A DNA stretch of 64,000 nucleotides from Capsaspora owczarzaki ATCC 30864 (taxonomy: Eukaryota > Opisthokonta > Filasterea): NCBI RefSeq assembly GCF_000151315.2, contig NW_011887297.1, forward strand, positions 969,587-1,033,586, written 5' to 3'. The notes beneath the pieces are model-generated. The model was not told the DNA's origin, made no database searches, and saw only the letters and a list, made by a program, of their open reading frames with translations. Shown in pieces: positions 1-12,446 of the stretch; the stretch's first letter is position 1; each line of letters starts with the position of its first letter. The position numbers and the translations under genes are program-made.

Positions 1-74
1 GCGTCTGTATTGCCTGGCTTCTGGAGCATCTCTGTTGCGTGTAACTCGCTTCTGACACAACCTTTCGTATGCAG

Positions 75-912
75 AACGAAGTCAATTCAGTCCTGTGGGA
101 TCCTGCTGCCAACTTGCTTGCGTCGGGCTCGGACGATTGCACTGCCAAAATCTGGTCGATGGCCTCTTCGTCGCCCTTGTTTGATCTGCAGGGCCACAGC
201 GCTGGCATTTACTGCATTCGATGGAGTCCAACAGGAGTTGGATCGCGCAACCCTCACCTTCCACTCCTGCTTGCAACGTGAGTCGCCCCCCCCCCCAGCA
301 TTTTTCATGTTTGCTGCTTTCTTTTTTCATTTAATTTTTTTTTATGGATGACTCGGGTTCTAATTGATGCCTTCTCTCACCTCCCCCTCACTCCCTCTTG
401 CTTGCAGCGCGTCAAACGACTCGACCATTCGGCTCTGGGAGGTTGCCAACGGGCAGTGCATCAACATTCTTACGGGCATGTGGAAGGAAGTCTACACGCT
501 GTCTTTCAGTCCCGATGCCATGTTCCTGGCATCTGGAGCGTTTAACGGGCTGATGTGTGTTTGGAGCATGAAGGTACTTTCAAAGATTGTTGAAGTCTTT
601 GTCGTTCTGAAACTGTTGTTTCTGATGATGCTCACGTTTTGCTGCAACACCAGGATGGCTCGGCAGTCAAGGCGTATCGTCACCGCGACGAGAATGATGT
701 CGTTTTCAACGTGAGCTGGTCGCCCAATGGTGATAAAATTGCCGCCGGTTTCCGCAGCCTCGCTGTACGTTCTCCTTGTTTTGGTCTGTTTGTGAGTAGA
801 TCGTCGTCTTCAATTCTCTGATTCGATTGTGGTGATTTTTTTTTTCCCCCGTTAGGCTGTCGTATTTGATGTCAAGCCCGGAAGTTTGGATGCATTACCA
901 ACTGCTCCATAA
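75..912 (+). CDS. TBL1: TBL1/TBLR1-like WD40 protein, C-terminal part (5' end outside window)
   Basis: C-terminal WD40 repeats of a transducin beta-like 1 protein, in animals a subunit of the NCoR/SMRT-HDAC3 corepressor that also acts as an exchange adaptor for the ubiquitin system. Visible exons: 75-277, 408-573, 654-764, 856-912. Bases 1-74 are the end of an intron. Spliced, they read QNEVNSVLWDP, then SDDCTAKIWSM, NDSTIRLWEV, FNGLMCVWSM and a degenerate last blade ending VVFDVKPG. Spacing and WD-like dipeptides (IW, LW, VW) match repeats 5-8 of animal TBL1/TBLR1, including the conserved WSPTG turn. All three introns are GT-AG. The N-terminal LisH and F-box-like region, if present, lies left of the window. 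Another WD40 paralogue is possible, but the match to TBL1 runs along the whole visible part. The gene converges on the next gene. Confidence 0.85.
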
Positions 913-1218
913 GTCAGCAAGGATCGCTCCGCTTGTCTTTGCATTGTGTTAACGCTGTGTGGGTTTTGTGTTTTCTCTGTGTGGTGTTTGTGTTTTCTTC
1001 GTACTTTGGCTATTTTTTTTTTGTTTCAATGTTAATCGCACTATTTTTTCTTTCCCCCTTTTGCAAAGCTCATCAAATGTCGGTGCAAAAAGGACTCAGC
1101 AATACACGAAGAGGACGAAACGGCCAAAGAAAGAAAAGGTAACACAACGGTTCTATGGTTGTACACAATGACAGCAACACCACAACGGCAACCACTGCTG
1201 TGCACGGACGTTTCAAAT
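913..1218. other. Convergent intergenic region
   Basis: Gap between the stop of the TBL1-like gene (+) and the stop of the 2OG-Fe oxygenase (-). It is T-rich with GTGTTTTC-like runs and holds presumed 3' untranslated sequence for both genes. I see no RNA gene or conserved ORF. Confidence 0.6.
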
Positions 1219-3271
1219 TCAGTACGTGTAAGTAAACACGCTCTTGAGGAACTCGCCAAAGGTCATGCCAGCCTTCCACTGTGGCACAGCGACGTCTTCC
1301 ACAGTCGCGCCAGCGGGCGCGTCGAGTGTCTCATCCCAGTGCGGCTGCATGAAAACAGCAAAAGTGTTGCGGGAGATGCCAACGGCCTTCTCCCCCATGG
1401 CACCGCGCACGCAGTGTGGGGTGGCACGGAGCTTGCCGCCGCTTCGAATCTGGGTTGACTCGCCCATCTGGAAGGCCAGCATGTCCGCCGGAATGCTAAC
1501 GCGCACAACCTTGCCGCTGCGGCTTCGAATGTACAGGCCTGCATCTGGGTCGGGGCACTCAACCTCGTTGTGTTGCGGATCAAGGTACATGGCACGCGTG
1601 AGACCTGGATGAGTGATTCGAGCAAAATTTCAAATTCGAAAAACAAAAAAACAAAAAACAAATGTCAGCAAAACGGCATAGCGCTTCAACACGACGCCCG
1701 GAAAACGCATTCATACCGGTCAGCGCACTGTTGTCCAAGTGCCAGCCACACCAAGAGGCGTATTGCGAGTCATCGCCAGCACCAGCCGCGGCCGCTGGAA
1801 TCGCAGCCGAAGCCTGAGGGAAGTAGTGAAGCACGCGACCCTTGCAGGTACGTGAGCGCGCAATGCTTTCGTAAATGTGCGCCTTGTGACCTGGCAAATG
1901 CCTCTCGGCTGTACAAGCGAGGGAAAACAACAACAAAAAAACGATATCACAGAACGATGTGTTAGAAGCAGGTTGATTCCCAACAATGGAATTCCAAGGC
2001 ATTTGGGGCCCCCTCCCCCGCAACCAGCAGTAGGCTCGCTTCAGAGCTGGTGCTTGCGCGTGCTGCTTACCATAACTGTCGCACTGCTTGCCAAGCAGCT
2101 CGCCAACCGAGACGATCAGCCGACCAAGGTTCTTGAAGGCATCGCCGAATCCGGGGCAATCTTCCTCGGGCCAGATGTTGTTTGAGCACAACTCTGGGAG
2201 TGACTTGATGAGTTCTGGGTCGGTCTACAAAGCGAAAACGGTGAAATCGGGGCACGCAATCAGGATTGACCAGATCGCACTTCCCCCCCAACGCCCCAAA
2301 ACACAACAAGACGCGCTGGTGCCTACCGTCGGCACGTCATACTGAGGGTTGGCATAATACGAGCCCTTGGCAACGTCTACGCAGTCGACCAAGCACAGTG
2401 CAACTCCAGTGAGTGACCTGCAGCCAGAGCGCGCGATAACAAACTCAATGATTGTGTTTTTTTTTTTGTTGGTTTTTTTTTTTGTTTTTGTGTTTACCGA
2501 GCTTTCCGTCAAACTTTTCCTTGCCGTGACTCCAGCCAAAGCTGAAGCTGCTCTCGGGATGGGTGGTCTTGGCCTGTTGTGTGTCAGGGAGTGAAAAAGA
2601 GGGGCCCAGACAACAGGCACGAGTGAGCACAAACGACAAGCGAGCTGGAAGCACGAGGAAGGTTTTCACAAAAAATGCAATCCCCAGTCCCCCTCTCGCT
2701 CGCACACACTCAAGCGCAAAATGCCAGCATGAACAAGCATTCACATGCTTCGTGACGTGGCGATTTCATTTGTTCGCTGCGAGCACATTCACAGAGACAG
2801 AGAGAGACAGAGAGAGAGAGATAAGGGGGGGGGGAACAAACGAAAAAAAAAAAAAAAAACTCGCCTTGATCGTGTCGGGGAGCGCTGCGTACTTTGAGGC
2901 GAACGGGAGCAGCTGCAGGCGACGCGACTGGTAGTCCGGGACATTCTTGACAAACAGGGCACCGAGTGCGTCGGGACCATCGCCAAACGCCGCCTGCGAA
3001 GGGAAGGACGGCGAGCGAGAGAGCGAGAGAGCGAGTGAGAGAGCGAGAGTGAGATTGCATTGCACAGCCATACGTTGTCGTGTCGCGCGACAGCACAATG
3101 TTGAAAACACAGCGGCAAAGAGGGACAGCAACAACTAGAAGAAGAGAGCGGCAGGATTTTTTTTTTTTTTTTTTTTTGCCAACAACGCACCTCGATCTGG
3201 GCAGAGAGATCAGCACCGCTGAGCAGATCGGCATAGTCCAGAACAATCACGCCGTCTACAGTGCGCTCCAT
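1219..3271 (-). CDS. 2-oxoglutarate/Fe(II) oxygenase, isopenicillin-N-synthase-like
   Basis: Predicted 355-aa non-haem iron oxygenase. Exons in transcription order: 3271-3191, 2993-2865, 2573-2498, 2376-2327, 2224-2071, 1908-1717, 1604-1219; all phases close. The double-stranded beta-helix core shows the iron-binding HxD in WHLDNSALTG (about His220/Asp222), the distal iron His in ATPHCVRG and C-terminal SRNTFAVFMQP. The order of motifs (FGWSHGKEKFDGK, KGSYYANP, NIWPEEDCPGF, RTCKGRVLHYFP, ECPDPDAGLYIRSR) matches an uncharacterised oxygenase family that I recall from plants and protists, not animal PHDs or ALKBHs. Substrate unknown. No signal peptide or transit peptide is evident. One intron (2574-2864) uses a GC donor followed at once by an 18-T run on the transcript strand. 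The start is the only Met giving the conserved N-terminus. Confidence 0.85.
2574..2864 (-). other. GC-AG intron of the 2OG oxygenase gene
   Basis: Phase-0 intron with donor AAG|GCGAGT and acceptor ACAACAG|GCC. No GT donor nearby keeps the family sequence in frame, whereas the GC donor joins PDTIK to AKTTHPESSF cleanly. The donor is followed directly by a run of about 18 T on the transcript strand. The intron also carries a GAGA-rich simple repeat near 2790-2822 (+ strand). Confidence 0.7.
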
Positions 3272-3926
3272 TTTGGATGAGTTGGAATGGAAAAGTAAGA
3301 GTGAGCCTTGCTAGCAAATAATAGTAATAATAAGAATAATAAAATCAGATAAGTCAAGTCATCCACTACAGTAGATCTACTAGATGGACAAAAGTTTGCC
3401 AAGCAACTTTCCCCGTCCAATCCGCACGAATTTTACCAACTCGACGATATAGATCTACATTTGCCTCTTTCCAATGATTCAGGTGGCAGGGGAAGGAGAT
3501 GACTCAAGGGGGGCGCTTTAGAGTCTTTTTCGCTGGACTCGATTGTAGAGCAGCCTCTCAGACTTGCCACTTCGTTTCTTCTTGTTAACCCCAAAGGAGG
3601 GAAGGGTGGTGAAGGAATATGACAGCGATTTCATGACATGCCCTTTTGAACAAATGCCGCTTCTTGAACAAAAACAAATGACAAAAAAAAACCCAGAAAA
3701 ACAAACAAACAAACAACCAACAAACCACCAGCCAAACAAAAGAAAATCACGACCCAACAAAGCAACAACAAGAAAGCAAGAGTCAAGCACAAAAACAAAC
3801 AAACAAAAAGCCAACAAAGAAACCAGAAAGAAAGCAGGGTCAAGCACACTAGAGCTAGCTCGACCATGACCTCCTATTCGAAACAATCATCCGGCAATCA
3901 GCAATGCAAGAAACCACTCGCCAGCA
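3272..3926. promoter_or_regulatory. Upstream region of the 2OG oxygenase gene / 3' flank of the MACPF gene
   Basis: 655 nt without a credible gene. It must hold the promoter of the oxygenase (-) and the 3' end of the MACPF gene (-). It shows an AT-rich segment at 3309-3350, a 12-bp perfect palindrome AGTAGATCTACT at 3370-3381, and an A/C-rich low-complexity tract at 3668-3830 (CAAA units) that creates shadow ORFs. No TATA-like element is placed well enough to call. Confidence 0.5.
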
Positions 3927-6900
3927 TCATTCATCATAAAACGCCACACGGCGCCGCTCGGCATATTCGACACGTTGGGCCGCACGGATACGCGCCTGAA
4001 CGACGTCAATGTACAAGGGCAAGGTGAGGTGCATGCGATCGCTGGTCGCAACTCCGACAAGGACATGCACGCATCCCGATTGAACGTCTGCCTCGTGCCG
4101 AACAGAGTCCAACACCAGCGCGTTTCCAGTCCCATTCATAACCTGGCACTGCGCCGAAACAATCGTCAAAAGACGCGCCGGCGAAGAACTGTCCGTCACG
4201 ACAAAGTCAGAGACCGAGGGGAAGTCACGCTCGGCATTCACAACACCCGTCGAAAACGTCAGTGGCACGGTCGTCTCGGCACCGTTGCTTGAAGTGGAAT
4301 GGAACACAATGCTCGAGTTGTTGCTCAGCTGGAAGCGAACTGGAAGCACAAGCTCGGACAGGGCTTGGTTGTCAGCGGGAGCCACAGACACACCCTGGCT
4401 GGTGGACTTGACCAGCTCTGGAGAACTGAGAGAAACGCTCAGCACGTCGCCATCATGGGCTGGCTCGGCGAGCTTGATAACAAACTGGTAGGCAGTACTG
4501 GAACGACCGCGGGTTGAAATACGCACCGAGGAAATCTTCACCTCTCGCGCAATGCCTGCATTTCCGGACGTCAGGATTGCGTCCGAGCTGGAAGCCAGAT
4601 GTAAGGCAAGCCCGGCAGTGGTCGGACGCAGCAGCTGCACGACAAAATCGAGCCGGGTCAGGAAGGCGTCATCGGTGATCGTGGAGAGGCGGTCGCGGCC
4701 TGGGTACTGGGCGATTGGCGAGTCGCGAGTGACGGGATCGTTAAACGTCAAGCGAGCTTGCAACGTGTTCAAGTCGTCAACGCCGGCACTCTCGAGCAGG
4801 TCAACTGTCGCAGAAAACAGCAACGTGCGGCTCAGCACATCGTCTCCTTGCCGGCTGTACGACAACAGCGGAGTGACGGACGAGAGGCTCGTGCTGGTCG
4901 GATTGCGAGACAGGTGAACAGTCCATTCCAGATCGCCAATCTCTGTCAGCATACGAGAGCGCACAGTCATATTCTGGCTGATGGGAACCAACCCATTGCC
5001 GCTGTTGATGGTGAGATAGTGCGGCTCCATCCGCTGGAAACGCGTTCGTTGCAGCAAGGCTGCTTGGTCGGACGGACTCAGTTGGCCAGTGACAATGACC
5101 TCTTCGATTGCAACATTGTCTCCATAGTGGACAACAGTGCCGGTTGCCGCAGTGCGACTGACAAAGCGGAAACGAAGCGGCAGTGTGCTCAACTGCTCGT
5201 TCGTTGCTTTAATGTCAAACCAGTCGCGCTGCAACGACCGCACCACCAGTCCCGACGACGTGGCGAGCATGAAGAGACGGCCATACGTAACTGGCGAAGA
5301 GATGCCTGTCGTAACGCTCGACGGAGAAATGATGCGCAATCGCTCGAGGCCCACGTCGACGACCGGCTGCTTTCGGAAGGAGCTGGCGCCGTACGCCCTC
5401 CAGCCAGTGAAAAAGTCTGGATGCTGTGCGCTGTAGCAACCCCAGCGCTGGAAGATGTACCAGTTGTCGTCATGGTCACCACCGCGCCGAACAAACGCGT
5501 TCTCAGGATTCGACCGCGCGGTCCACATGGGCTGCATTGGTCAAGTAGACGCCGGCTTTGCATGAGGGACGCTCCATGCACGCTTGCTTACACTGGTCGA
5601 AAGAGACGCCCTTGACCTGATAGATGCCAGCCGGTCCCTTGTCGCTCGCACGGTTTGCAGATTGGATGACCTCGGACCACGACTCGTGCTGGACTGGTGC
5701 ACAAGTCGTGTGTGGATTCTTGCACATTGTACAAGCTTCTCCATTAAAGTAGCGGCTTGAATCACCACACGACGAGCAGACAACGCCATCAGGAAGGTTG
5801 ACAATGTCCATGTGCGTGTCTGCCACGTCCTCGTTCGACGCTGGCACCTGACGAGCAATCAGCCTGCCTTGCTTGGGGTCCTCTGCCATGACCATGTGAT
5901 TGCTTGCCGAGATGACTTGAGAGAGGGTGACATAGTCGCCAAAGTGCACTCCCACCTCGTCCGCCTTGGCCGGGACTTCGCAGTCAGCACCAGGTGTGCT
6001 TGCGCACACTTGCAAGTAGAAACGGGTCAAAAGGTCGAGCTTCAAGCCGACAAGCTCCTGGTTGGTGCCATTGGACAAACGCGCGACAGCCAGCACCTGC
6101 AGCACGGGCACCAACTTGTACTTGATCGGAACTGGATTCTTCGACACTGTCGTGCTCCACTCTTTGTCACCGTCCATGTTTGTGGGGTCTTCCGGATCAT
6201 TTGTGCCTGCGGTTGGGTCACCACCCATGAACGTCTCGCGGCGGGACTCGGTGCGATCCTTGACGGCTTGCTTAAGGGAGCTTTGCTTGTTGATGCTCAA
6301 GGACGTGTCGATGGAGCTCGACTCGATTCCAGAAGACGAAAGCGACAATGATGACTTGAAGGCATCCGACTGTTCCACGCTCGACTCAAACTCGGTTTGT
6401 GCCATGGTGTACACTCGAATGGACTTCCCGCCCATGTGGACGCCGATGAGGGTGTGGGTCCCCACCTTCTCCAAAAACCGAAGGTAAAGGTCGCCACAGT
6501 TTGCATGGATTGCGGTGCACGCCGAACGATCCTTGCTCACTCCAGCGTGCGAGGGAAGCACAAGACCATCACAGCACGCGGGCGGCGGGAGCGCGTTGAA
6601 CATTTCAATGACATGGTCGGCGAGCGGAGGCGTGTCATCCAGGAACTCTGCCACATATGTCAAGACGGTGCCAATGGTGGTGATTGAAACAGATTCGGAC
6701 GACTGATGCATCTCTGAGGCCTGCTTGTAGTCGTTCGACGCCGAAAACTTGGCACCTCCACCTTCAACGAGAGCACTGAACGAGAAGGAGGTTTCGATGG
6801 ACACGTCCACTTCCAAGCTTTCTGCGTACTCGGACGAGGTCGTTACGAGGTGGGAACGACTGTCAAACTGCGCGGAAGCGTACGGAATGACGGCGACGCG

Positions 6901-9900
6901 GTCAGGAAGCATCGTGCTGCCATCAGCGGTCATGCGACGCATCGAGTAATCCACCTTGAGGACAGGCAAGGTGAACCCGGGATCGACGCCAGACGACGGA
7001 AGAGGGTTGCCCTTGAAGATGTGGTATCCGAATCCGAGCATGCCAATGTTCTTGTACGACGTCACGCCACTCCCAGGCATGTTGATTGTCGCTCGTGCAG
7101 ATGCCATACGAGCGTCCAGCTCCAGCTGCTCGAGAGCAACCGTTTTGGTCGGCAGATCGGACTCTTGGCGAGTGTGGGACGCAGACAGCTCGTTTTGCAG
7201 ATCGACCACCTCGAGTTCGACGGACAGCTTGGCCAAGTCCATGCTTGTGCGTGAGTCGACAACTTGGCTCTCGAAACGCGCTGACAGCGTGTCGCGAGCA
7301 ATTTGCGCAACAAGCAACTCGGCGGAGAGGTGCGGCTCGCCTAGTTGGATCAAGGATTCAACACGCGAGATTGTGCTGTTGAGTTCGAGGATGCGGGTCT
7401 CGGCGAGAATTGGCCAAACGGCAGCAGATGGATCGAGGCCTGTGTTGACATCGCCGTTCGAGCAGCCATCACGCGAGTAGCACGACTCGAGGGCACTCGG
7501 AGGATCAGAAAGACGTGCACATTCGGATGGAGTTGCAGTGGGCCAGAAATGCGGCGGATGGGATGGATCGCGGCGAGTACAGGTGATGTTACGAGTGCGC
7601 GTGCCAGCGCCGCACGCAGGTTCACAGGATGACCACGTCGACACTTCCCACTTGAGCTCACATCCAGAAGTGCAGTTGCAGCTCGGGCAGGTTGTGGAGT
7701 TTGGCATCTGGAGACCGTGCTTCTCACAGAGAGACACCGAAACTGGAACTTCCGAGCCGCTACTGCCAGTGTTGTGCAAGCATTGAAGCGTCGATTGCCG
7801 CGCCTCGGAAAACTGGCACGAGGTTTCAGTGCAAAGACAATCGCCACAGAGCTGTCGATACTCGTAGTCACAATCGAAAGCATCGCATGCAACTGTTGCG
7901 GGCGGGCGAGTGCTGGACCGACAGAACGAATCGTCCACGACAATGTATTGAGGCTGTCCGTTGTCGCTGTGGGTGCGCTCATAGCATTGAATAATTGCGT
8001 GTCGAACACCTGCGCCGCATCGCGCAGAACAGTCGCTCAACGAAGTGTTACGCCAAAGGAAGCGTCGCAGGTTGAACGACAGAGTAAACTCGTCACGGTC
8101 GAAACTCGCTTTACCGACTTGGTCCAGGTCGAGGCGGAGAGCGAGTCCGTTGTTGGCAAGATCACCATTCAGCCACGAAGCCACCAAATCATCGAGTGCC
8201 GACTCAAAGGATGCATCCGTGACAACCCGCTGCTGGTTGTCGCTGTTGGTGATGTCGAGCTGTGCGATGGCGGCTGAATTGAGCTGCGGCAGTGAGCTCG
8301 TACTAGCTGGGTGCCAGTCAGAAAGCACCGAGTACACCAGGTAATTCTGTGGACTGGAGGCCAAAACGGAAGCGCCCAGTGATGCATTCGAGACGTGGAC
8401 CACCTCGCCAGCCAAGCGAATGTCGTTGGCAAGATATGCCAGATCAAACGACACAAGAGGGAGACAATCGCGCTCAAAGCCGCCAATGACACGGACGCGA
8501 TCAAGTGCGAGCTGCACAGCACGATCAGAGACGCCCTGAATCTCCAGGTAAGCGGCCTGGGTGGCATCCACATTCGCCCAGATGTGTGTGCGTTGGCCAA
8601 AGACGCGAGTCGAACGAAGCGGCAGGTCGGCAGAATTGTACAGGACAATATCAAACACCTCAGCGTAGTGCGCTGGATGCTCATCCATGTACACAGTCGG
8701 AATGGAGAGCTCGACTCGATGTACGACAGCCGGTGCATCAAAGGTAACACGCCAGACGGGCTTCAACCCGGAAGCACTGATGGCAGGCATGCCGATGTTG
8801 CTTGTGGCATACTGTGCATCCGTAGCCGGAACCGTATAGAGCTCATTGTGCGTGTCATTGCCAGCCTGCGAGGTCGAAAGGAGTTGTGCGCCAGATGGCC
8901 TCGCGGCCGACTGCCAGAACTCCAGCTGGTCCTCGGCAATTGACAGGTCGACGAGGTACTGCGACTCGGGTGAATTAACCTCACGACGGCTACGGCGGCT
9001 GCGACGCTCATCATCNNNNNNNNNNNNNNNNNNNNNNNNNNNNNNNNNNNNNNNNNNNNNNNNNNNNNNNNNNNNNNNNNNNNNNNNNNNNNNNNNNNNN
9101 NNNNNNNNNNNNNNNNNNNNNNNNNNNNNNNNNNNNNNNNNNNNNNNNNNNCTGTTAACGCAGATGCTCGTTGTCTTGGAGGATGCTGTGTGAAATCCTG
9201 AAATAAACGACTGCAACTGCCCATTGGTAGCCGAGAAGGGGAAGGTAAACGTGAACTTTGGCGCCTTCGCATTGACGAACGAACTGATGGTCACGGCCAC
9301 AATGTCAGCTGTAACATTGAGAAATTCAAGCGAATCCAAGTCGTGAATGAACGTGGTGATGAATGAGCCGCACGATGTGGGTAGCGTGTTTGATTGCATG
9401 CCGCACGATGCGGGCGGCGAGTCTGAGTCGCAGGGCAGAGCCAACATTGTGACTGTGACGTTGCGTTGCGTGACGCCATCAGCACCAAGGCCGATGAGAC
9501 GCAAGGTCACTTCGCCATCGATCAGTTCCATGGCCTCGAAGCACGCGGAGTATTCCTCGTCTTTCGGCTCGCGAGTTACTGCAAAAGCCTCCAATTCAAG
9601 CTGTTGGTGGGCCCGAGGCCAGAGTTGCATACTCGGGTTCAGCAGCAGCCCAGCAACCCAAAGCAATGCGTGCACGCTCTGGATGGTAGAACACCATGGG
9701 AGCGTTTCCAACCTCGGGTGTGAATACTTCCAACGTGACAGCGGGACGGGTGAGGCCACTGGACAGGCCATGATAGTACAAAATCGCTTCAATGTAGTAC
9801 TGGTTGCCGGCAGTCATGGAGAAGGACAGCTCAGACAGGGCATCATTCGGCATCTTGAAAGCAAGCGCCATGTAGTGCTCAGAGTAAAAGTCGGCATCCT

Positions 9901-12446
9901 TGCGGAGCAGCGCAATGTCCATCGCCGTCACGTTCGGCTTGAGCAAGATGCGAACTTCGGCTTCGATAAACTCCAATTCAACGGTAGGCAATGCGGGGTT
10001 GACCAACAGCGCAAACCGGAAATCAGCCGTCGCGCTGGCGACGTAAAACCCAGAGACGACTTCAACAGCATGTGGAGCGAAAGGTTGAGCGATAATCCTC
10101 CCAGGGCCTGCCAAAATCGTCGTGGTAACAGACGGTCGATCCGGGAAGCGTGCGTCGAAAGTGCGAAAGGACGTGATGTTGTTCAGATTGGCGCTCGAGT
10201 TGGCAGCTAGAACGTCGTCGACTTGAAGGTACGTGTCACGGCGAAGTGCGTTGATTGGTCGGTACTGCTTGTCGAATCGATCAGCCCCGCTCAAAATGCA
10301 CAGCGGTGGGATGCTCCGATCCGTGTTTGCAGCGTAAGGATCGTTGGTCAAGAAGGAGGAGCAGGTTGGCGAGTTGAAGCACGATTCCTGGCACGACGCG
10401 CGGTTGGAGCCCGTGGTGACATTCAGCAGTGTAACTCGACCGCCCGTAGCAAGAGCGCAAAGCTGAAAACGATCCATAACGGCGTTCGTGTCGAGGGGGA
10501 CAAGGTGCTTTGCCAGCGGCCGCCGAAGCATGAGTTCAGGCATCTCGTTGATCGCCAGTGTGCAGCCACAAACAAGCTCAGCATCATTGGCGATTGGAGA
10601 AACGGCAATGTTGGTTTCTTGCGCTGATTGGCCAACAAGAATAGCGTTGCAAAGAGAAACGTAAAGGAAACGCGTCAGCAATTCGAACTCGGCAAGAAAC
10701 GACCAGCAACAACAACAAACGAACAACCAAAAAAAAACAAACAAAAAGCCTTTCACTCACGTTCCATCCGCCAAATCACACCGACAGAGTTGCTGGTATC
10801 TTGGACGAGCAGAGACCAAGCGTCGTAACGAGAGAAAAAGAGAAGGGGAAACGCGGGACCTTGAAAAACGAACTTGACAGGGAATGCCAGAGTTTGACCT
10901 GCAGCAAGGGAAACTTGTCCGATATCGTCGATATACCCGTCAAGCGATGATGTCCCCGATGCAAGTCTAGTTATCGCCTGTTGAACTTCAGCTTGCAGCA
11001 GATAGGGCACAGGCTTTTGTTGCTGATCATACAGGTCCAGCTGCAGACCGTACCCGGGGTACATTCCCAACTTAACGTTGTCCAACGAGGTATTCCCATA
11101 ATTGTGGAGGGTAATAACTCCTTGAATTTCGTTGCCTTCCAAAGCTGTGGCGGGGAAGCTGGCAGCAATGATCTGAAGAGGTGCCGGTGGGCCACAAACA
11201 CCGTCCACCATGACGGAACCGACATAGCACGATGTGCACTTGGTCGAGTTGCATGAAAGGCAGAAGGCGGCGCAGCATGCATCTGGGCCCGCTCCATAGC
11301 AAGTGGCACACGCTGCATCACACTCTAAGAGGCCAAAATCGTGACAAAAAGTTAACATTTGACAAACAGGTCGAAACACGGCAACGCCATGCATGCCTTA
11401 CTATTCAAGCTGGTTAAGACTCGGTACGTGCTGGGAGGGGCAACCGCGCCAAACGAGTTCCCTGACAAATCCACTTGTGTAAGTGCAGACAGATTCTGGA
11501 ACAACCCAGGAGGCAAGGTAGAAAGCAAGTTGTTCTGCAATTCCCTGTTGTCAAGACGCGAGAGTTAGGATTGTCCCCCTTCGCGAAATGTTGATTCATC
11601 AAAGACACGGCTAGCGTACAAACGTTGCAGAGAAGTAAGGCCAGCCAACATTCCGCGCGGAACCGTTGTGAGACCGGTCCAAGACAATTGGCTGAATCAC
11701 ATTGAGCAAAGTGAGCTGCTCTCATTGATGCAGGCCGCACCATCAAGACATCATCAAGACGAGCAATGATGTGATCGTACAGTAATGTCAGCGCTGAAAG
11801 GCCTGTAAACGCTCTCGCGGACAGGTCGGAAATGCCATTTTCGCGCAAGTCCCTGCAAAGCGGGCGACAGAATGAGCAGCGATCGCTCCAAACCTTGGCA
11901 AGGAGGCAACCCGTGGGCAACGATCACTTACAAAACTTTCAAACTCACAAGACCGGAGAAAGCATTGGCAGGGATGACCGAAATTTGGTTCCCATACAAG
12001 CCGCTTTTTAGGTTGACAAAAACACATAAAAAAAAAGCGTTCAAACCAGTGCAAGTCAGTTGCCTTTCCATAAAACATGCCAGATCAAATCTCAGGCTTA
12101 CAGCACAGTCAGCGAAGAAAGATCACGGAATGCAGCGGGTCGAATAAACCGAATGAACGAGTTATCAATCCACCTGTCCACCAGGATGATCGAGTTGAGC
12201 TGCAATCAACTCAACAACGTTTCGATGCTTTCTTTTTCTTTTGTTAACAAAAAATTACATGTTTTTCACCGTGGTCGGAATATTGGAGGGAATGGTGATG
12301 AGTGCGTCGTTGCAATTTTTGACCTCGATAACGGGCGATCCGACGCACGTGCAGAAAGTGCATGCGGCTTGCTCTTGCCCAGAGGAGACCCGGGCGACGA
12401 CCAGCAGGCTCAACAGCCACCAAACGGGTGACAGCGTTGCTCGCAT
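3927..12446 (-). CDS. Secreted mosaic protein: LRRs, TSP1 repeats, MACPF domain, PAN-like modules
   Basis: About 2,577 aa in ten exons: 12446-12259, 12173-12102, 12003-11932, 11852-11781, 11691-11620, 11544-11402, 11324-10761, 10623-9658, 9578-5515, 5447-3927. Order: signal peptide (LSLLVVARVSSG), Cys-rich cap, five or six 24-aa LRRs, Cys-rich segment, Cys-containing PAN-like region, a beta-rich PA14/discoidin-like stretch, two thrombospondin type-1 repeats (SDCSARCGAGVRHAIIQC; SSCEPACGAGTRTRNITC), then a MACPF domain with its signature KVGTHTLIGVHMGG near residue 1750, a second PAN-like module and a long beta-rich C-terminus. MACPF proteins include perforin, complement C6-C9 and non-lytic developmental proteins, so the role here is open. 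Two introns (9579-9657, 5448-5514) have weak donors but correct phases. A 136-nt N run lies inside exon 9. No membrane anchor seen. Confidence 0.8.
9016..9151. other. Assembly gap (136 N) inside the MACPF gene
   Basis: Run of N. The reading frame is the same on both sides if the gap length is true, so about 45 residues are hidden. The residues just after it (reading -) are DDERRSRRSRREV, a cluster of basic residues. Confidence 0.99.

Noticed and set aside
3370-3381. AGTAGATCTACT palindrome, with a related CTAGATCTAG near 17622
   Set aside because: Short AT-rich palindromes are expected by chance at this length; two copies are not enough to call an element.
3564-3869. 101-codon Lys/Asn/Gln-rich ORF
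   Set aside because: Product of CAAA/ACAA simple sequence; same pattern as in introns elsewhere.
3927-9792. Apparent frame changes near 5.5 kb and 9.6 kb taken as damage to the MACPF gene
   Set aside because: Both places have short introns with AG acceptors and matching phases; donors are weak, but all exons then close in one frame, so the gene looks whole apart from the N gap.
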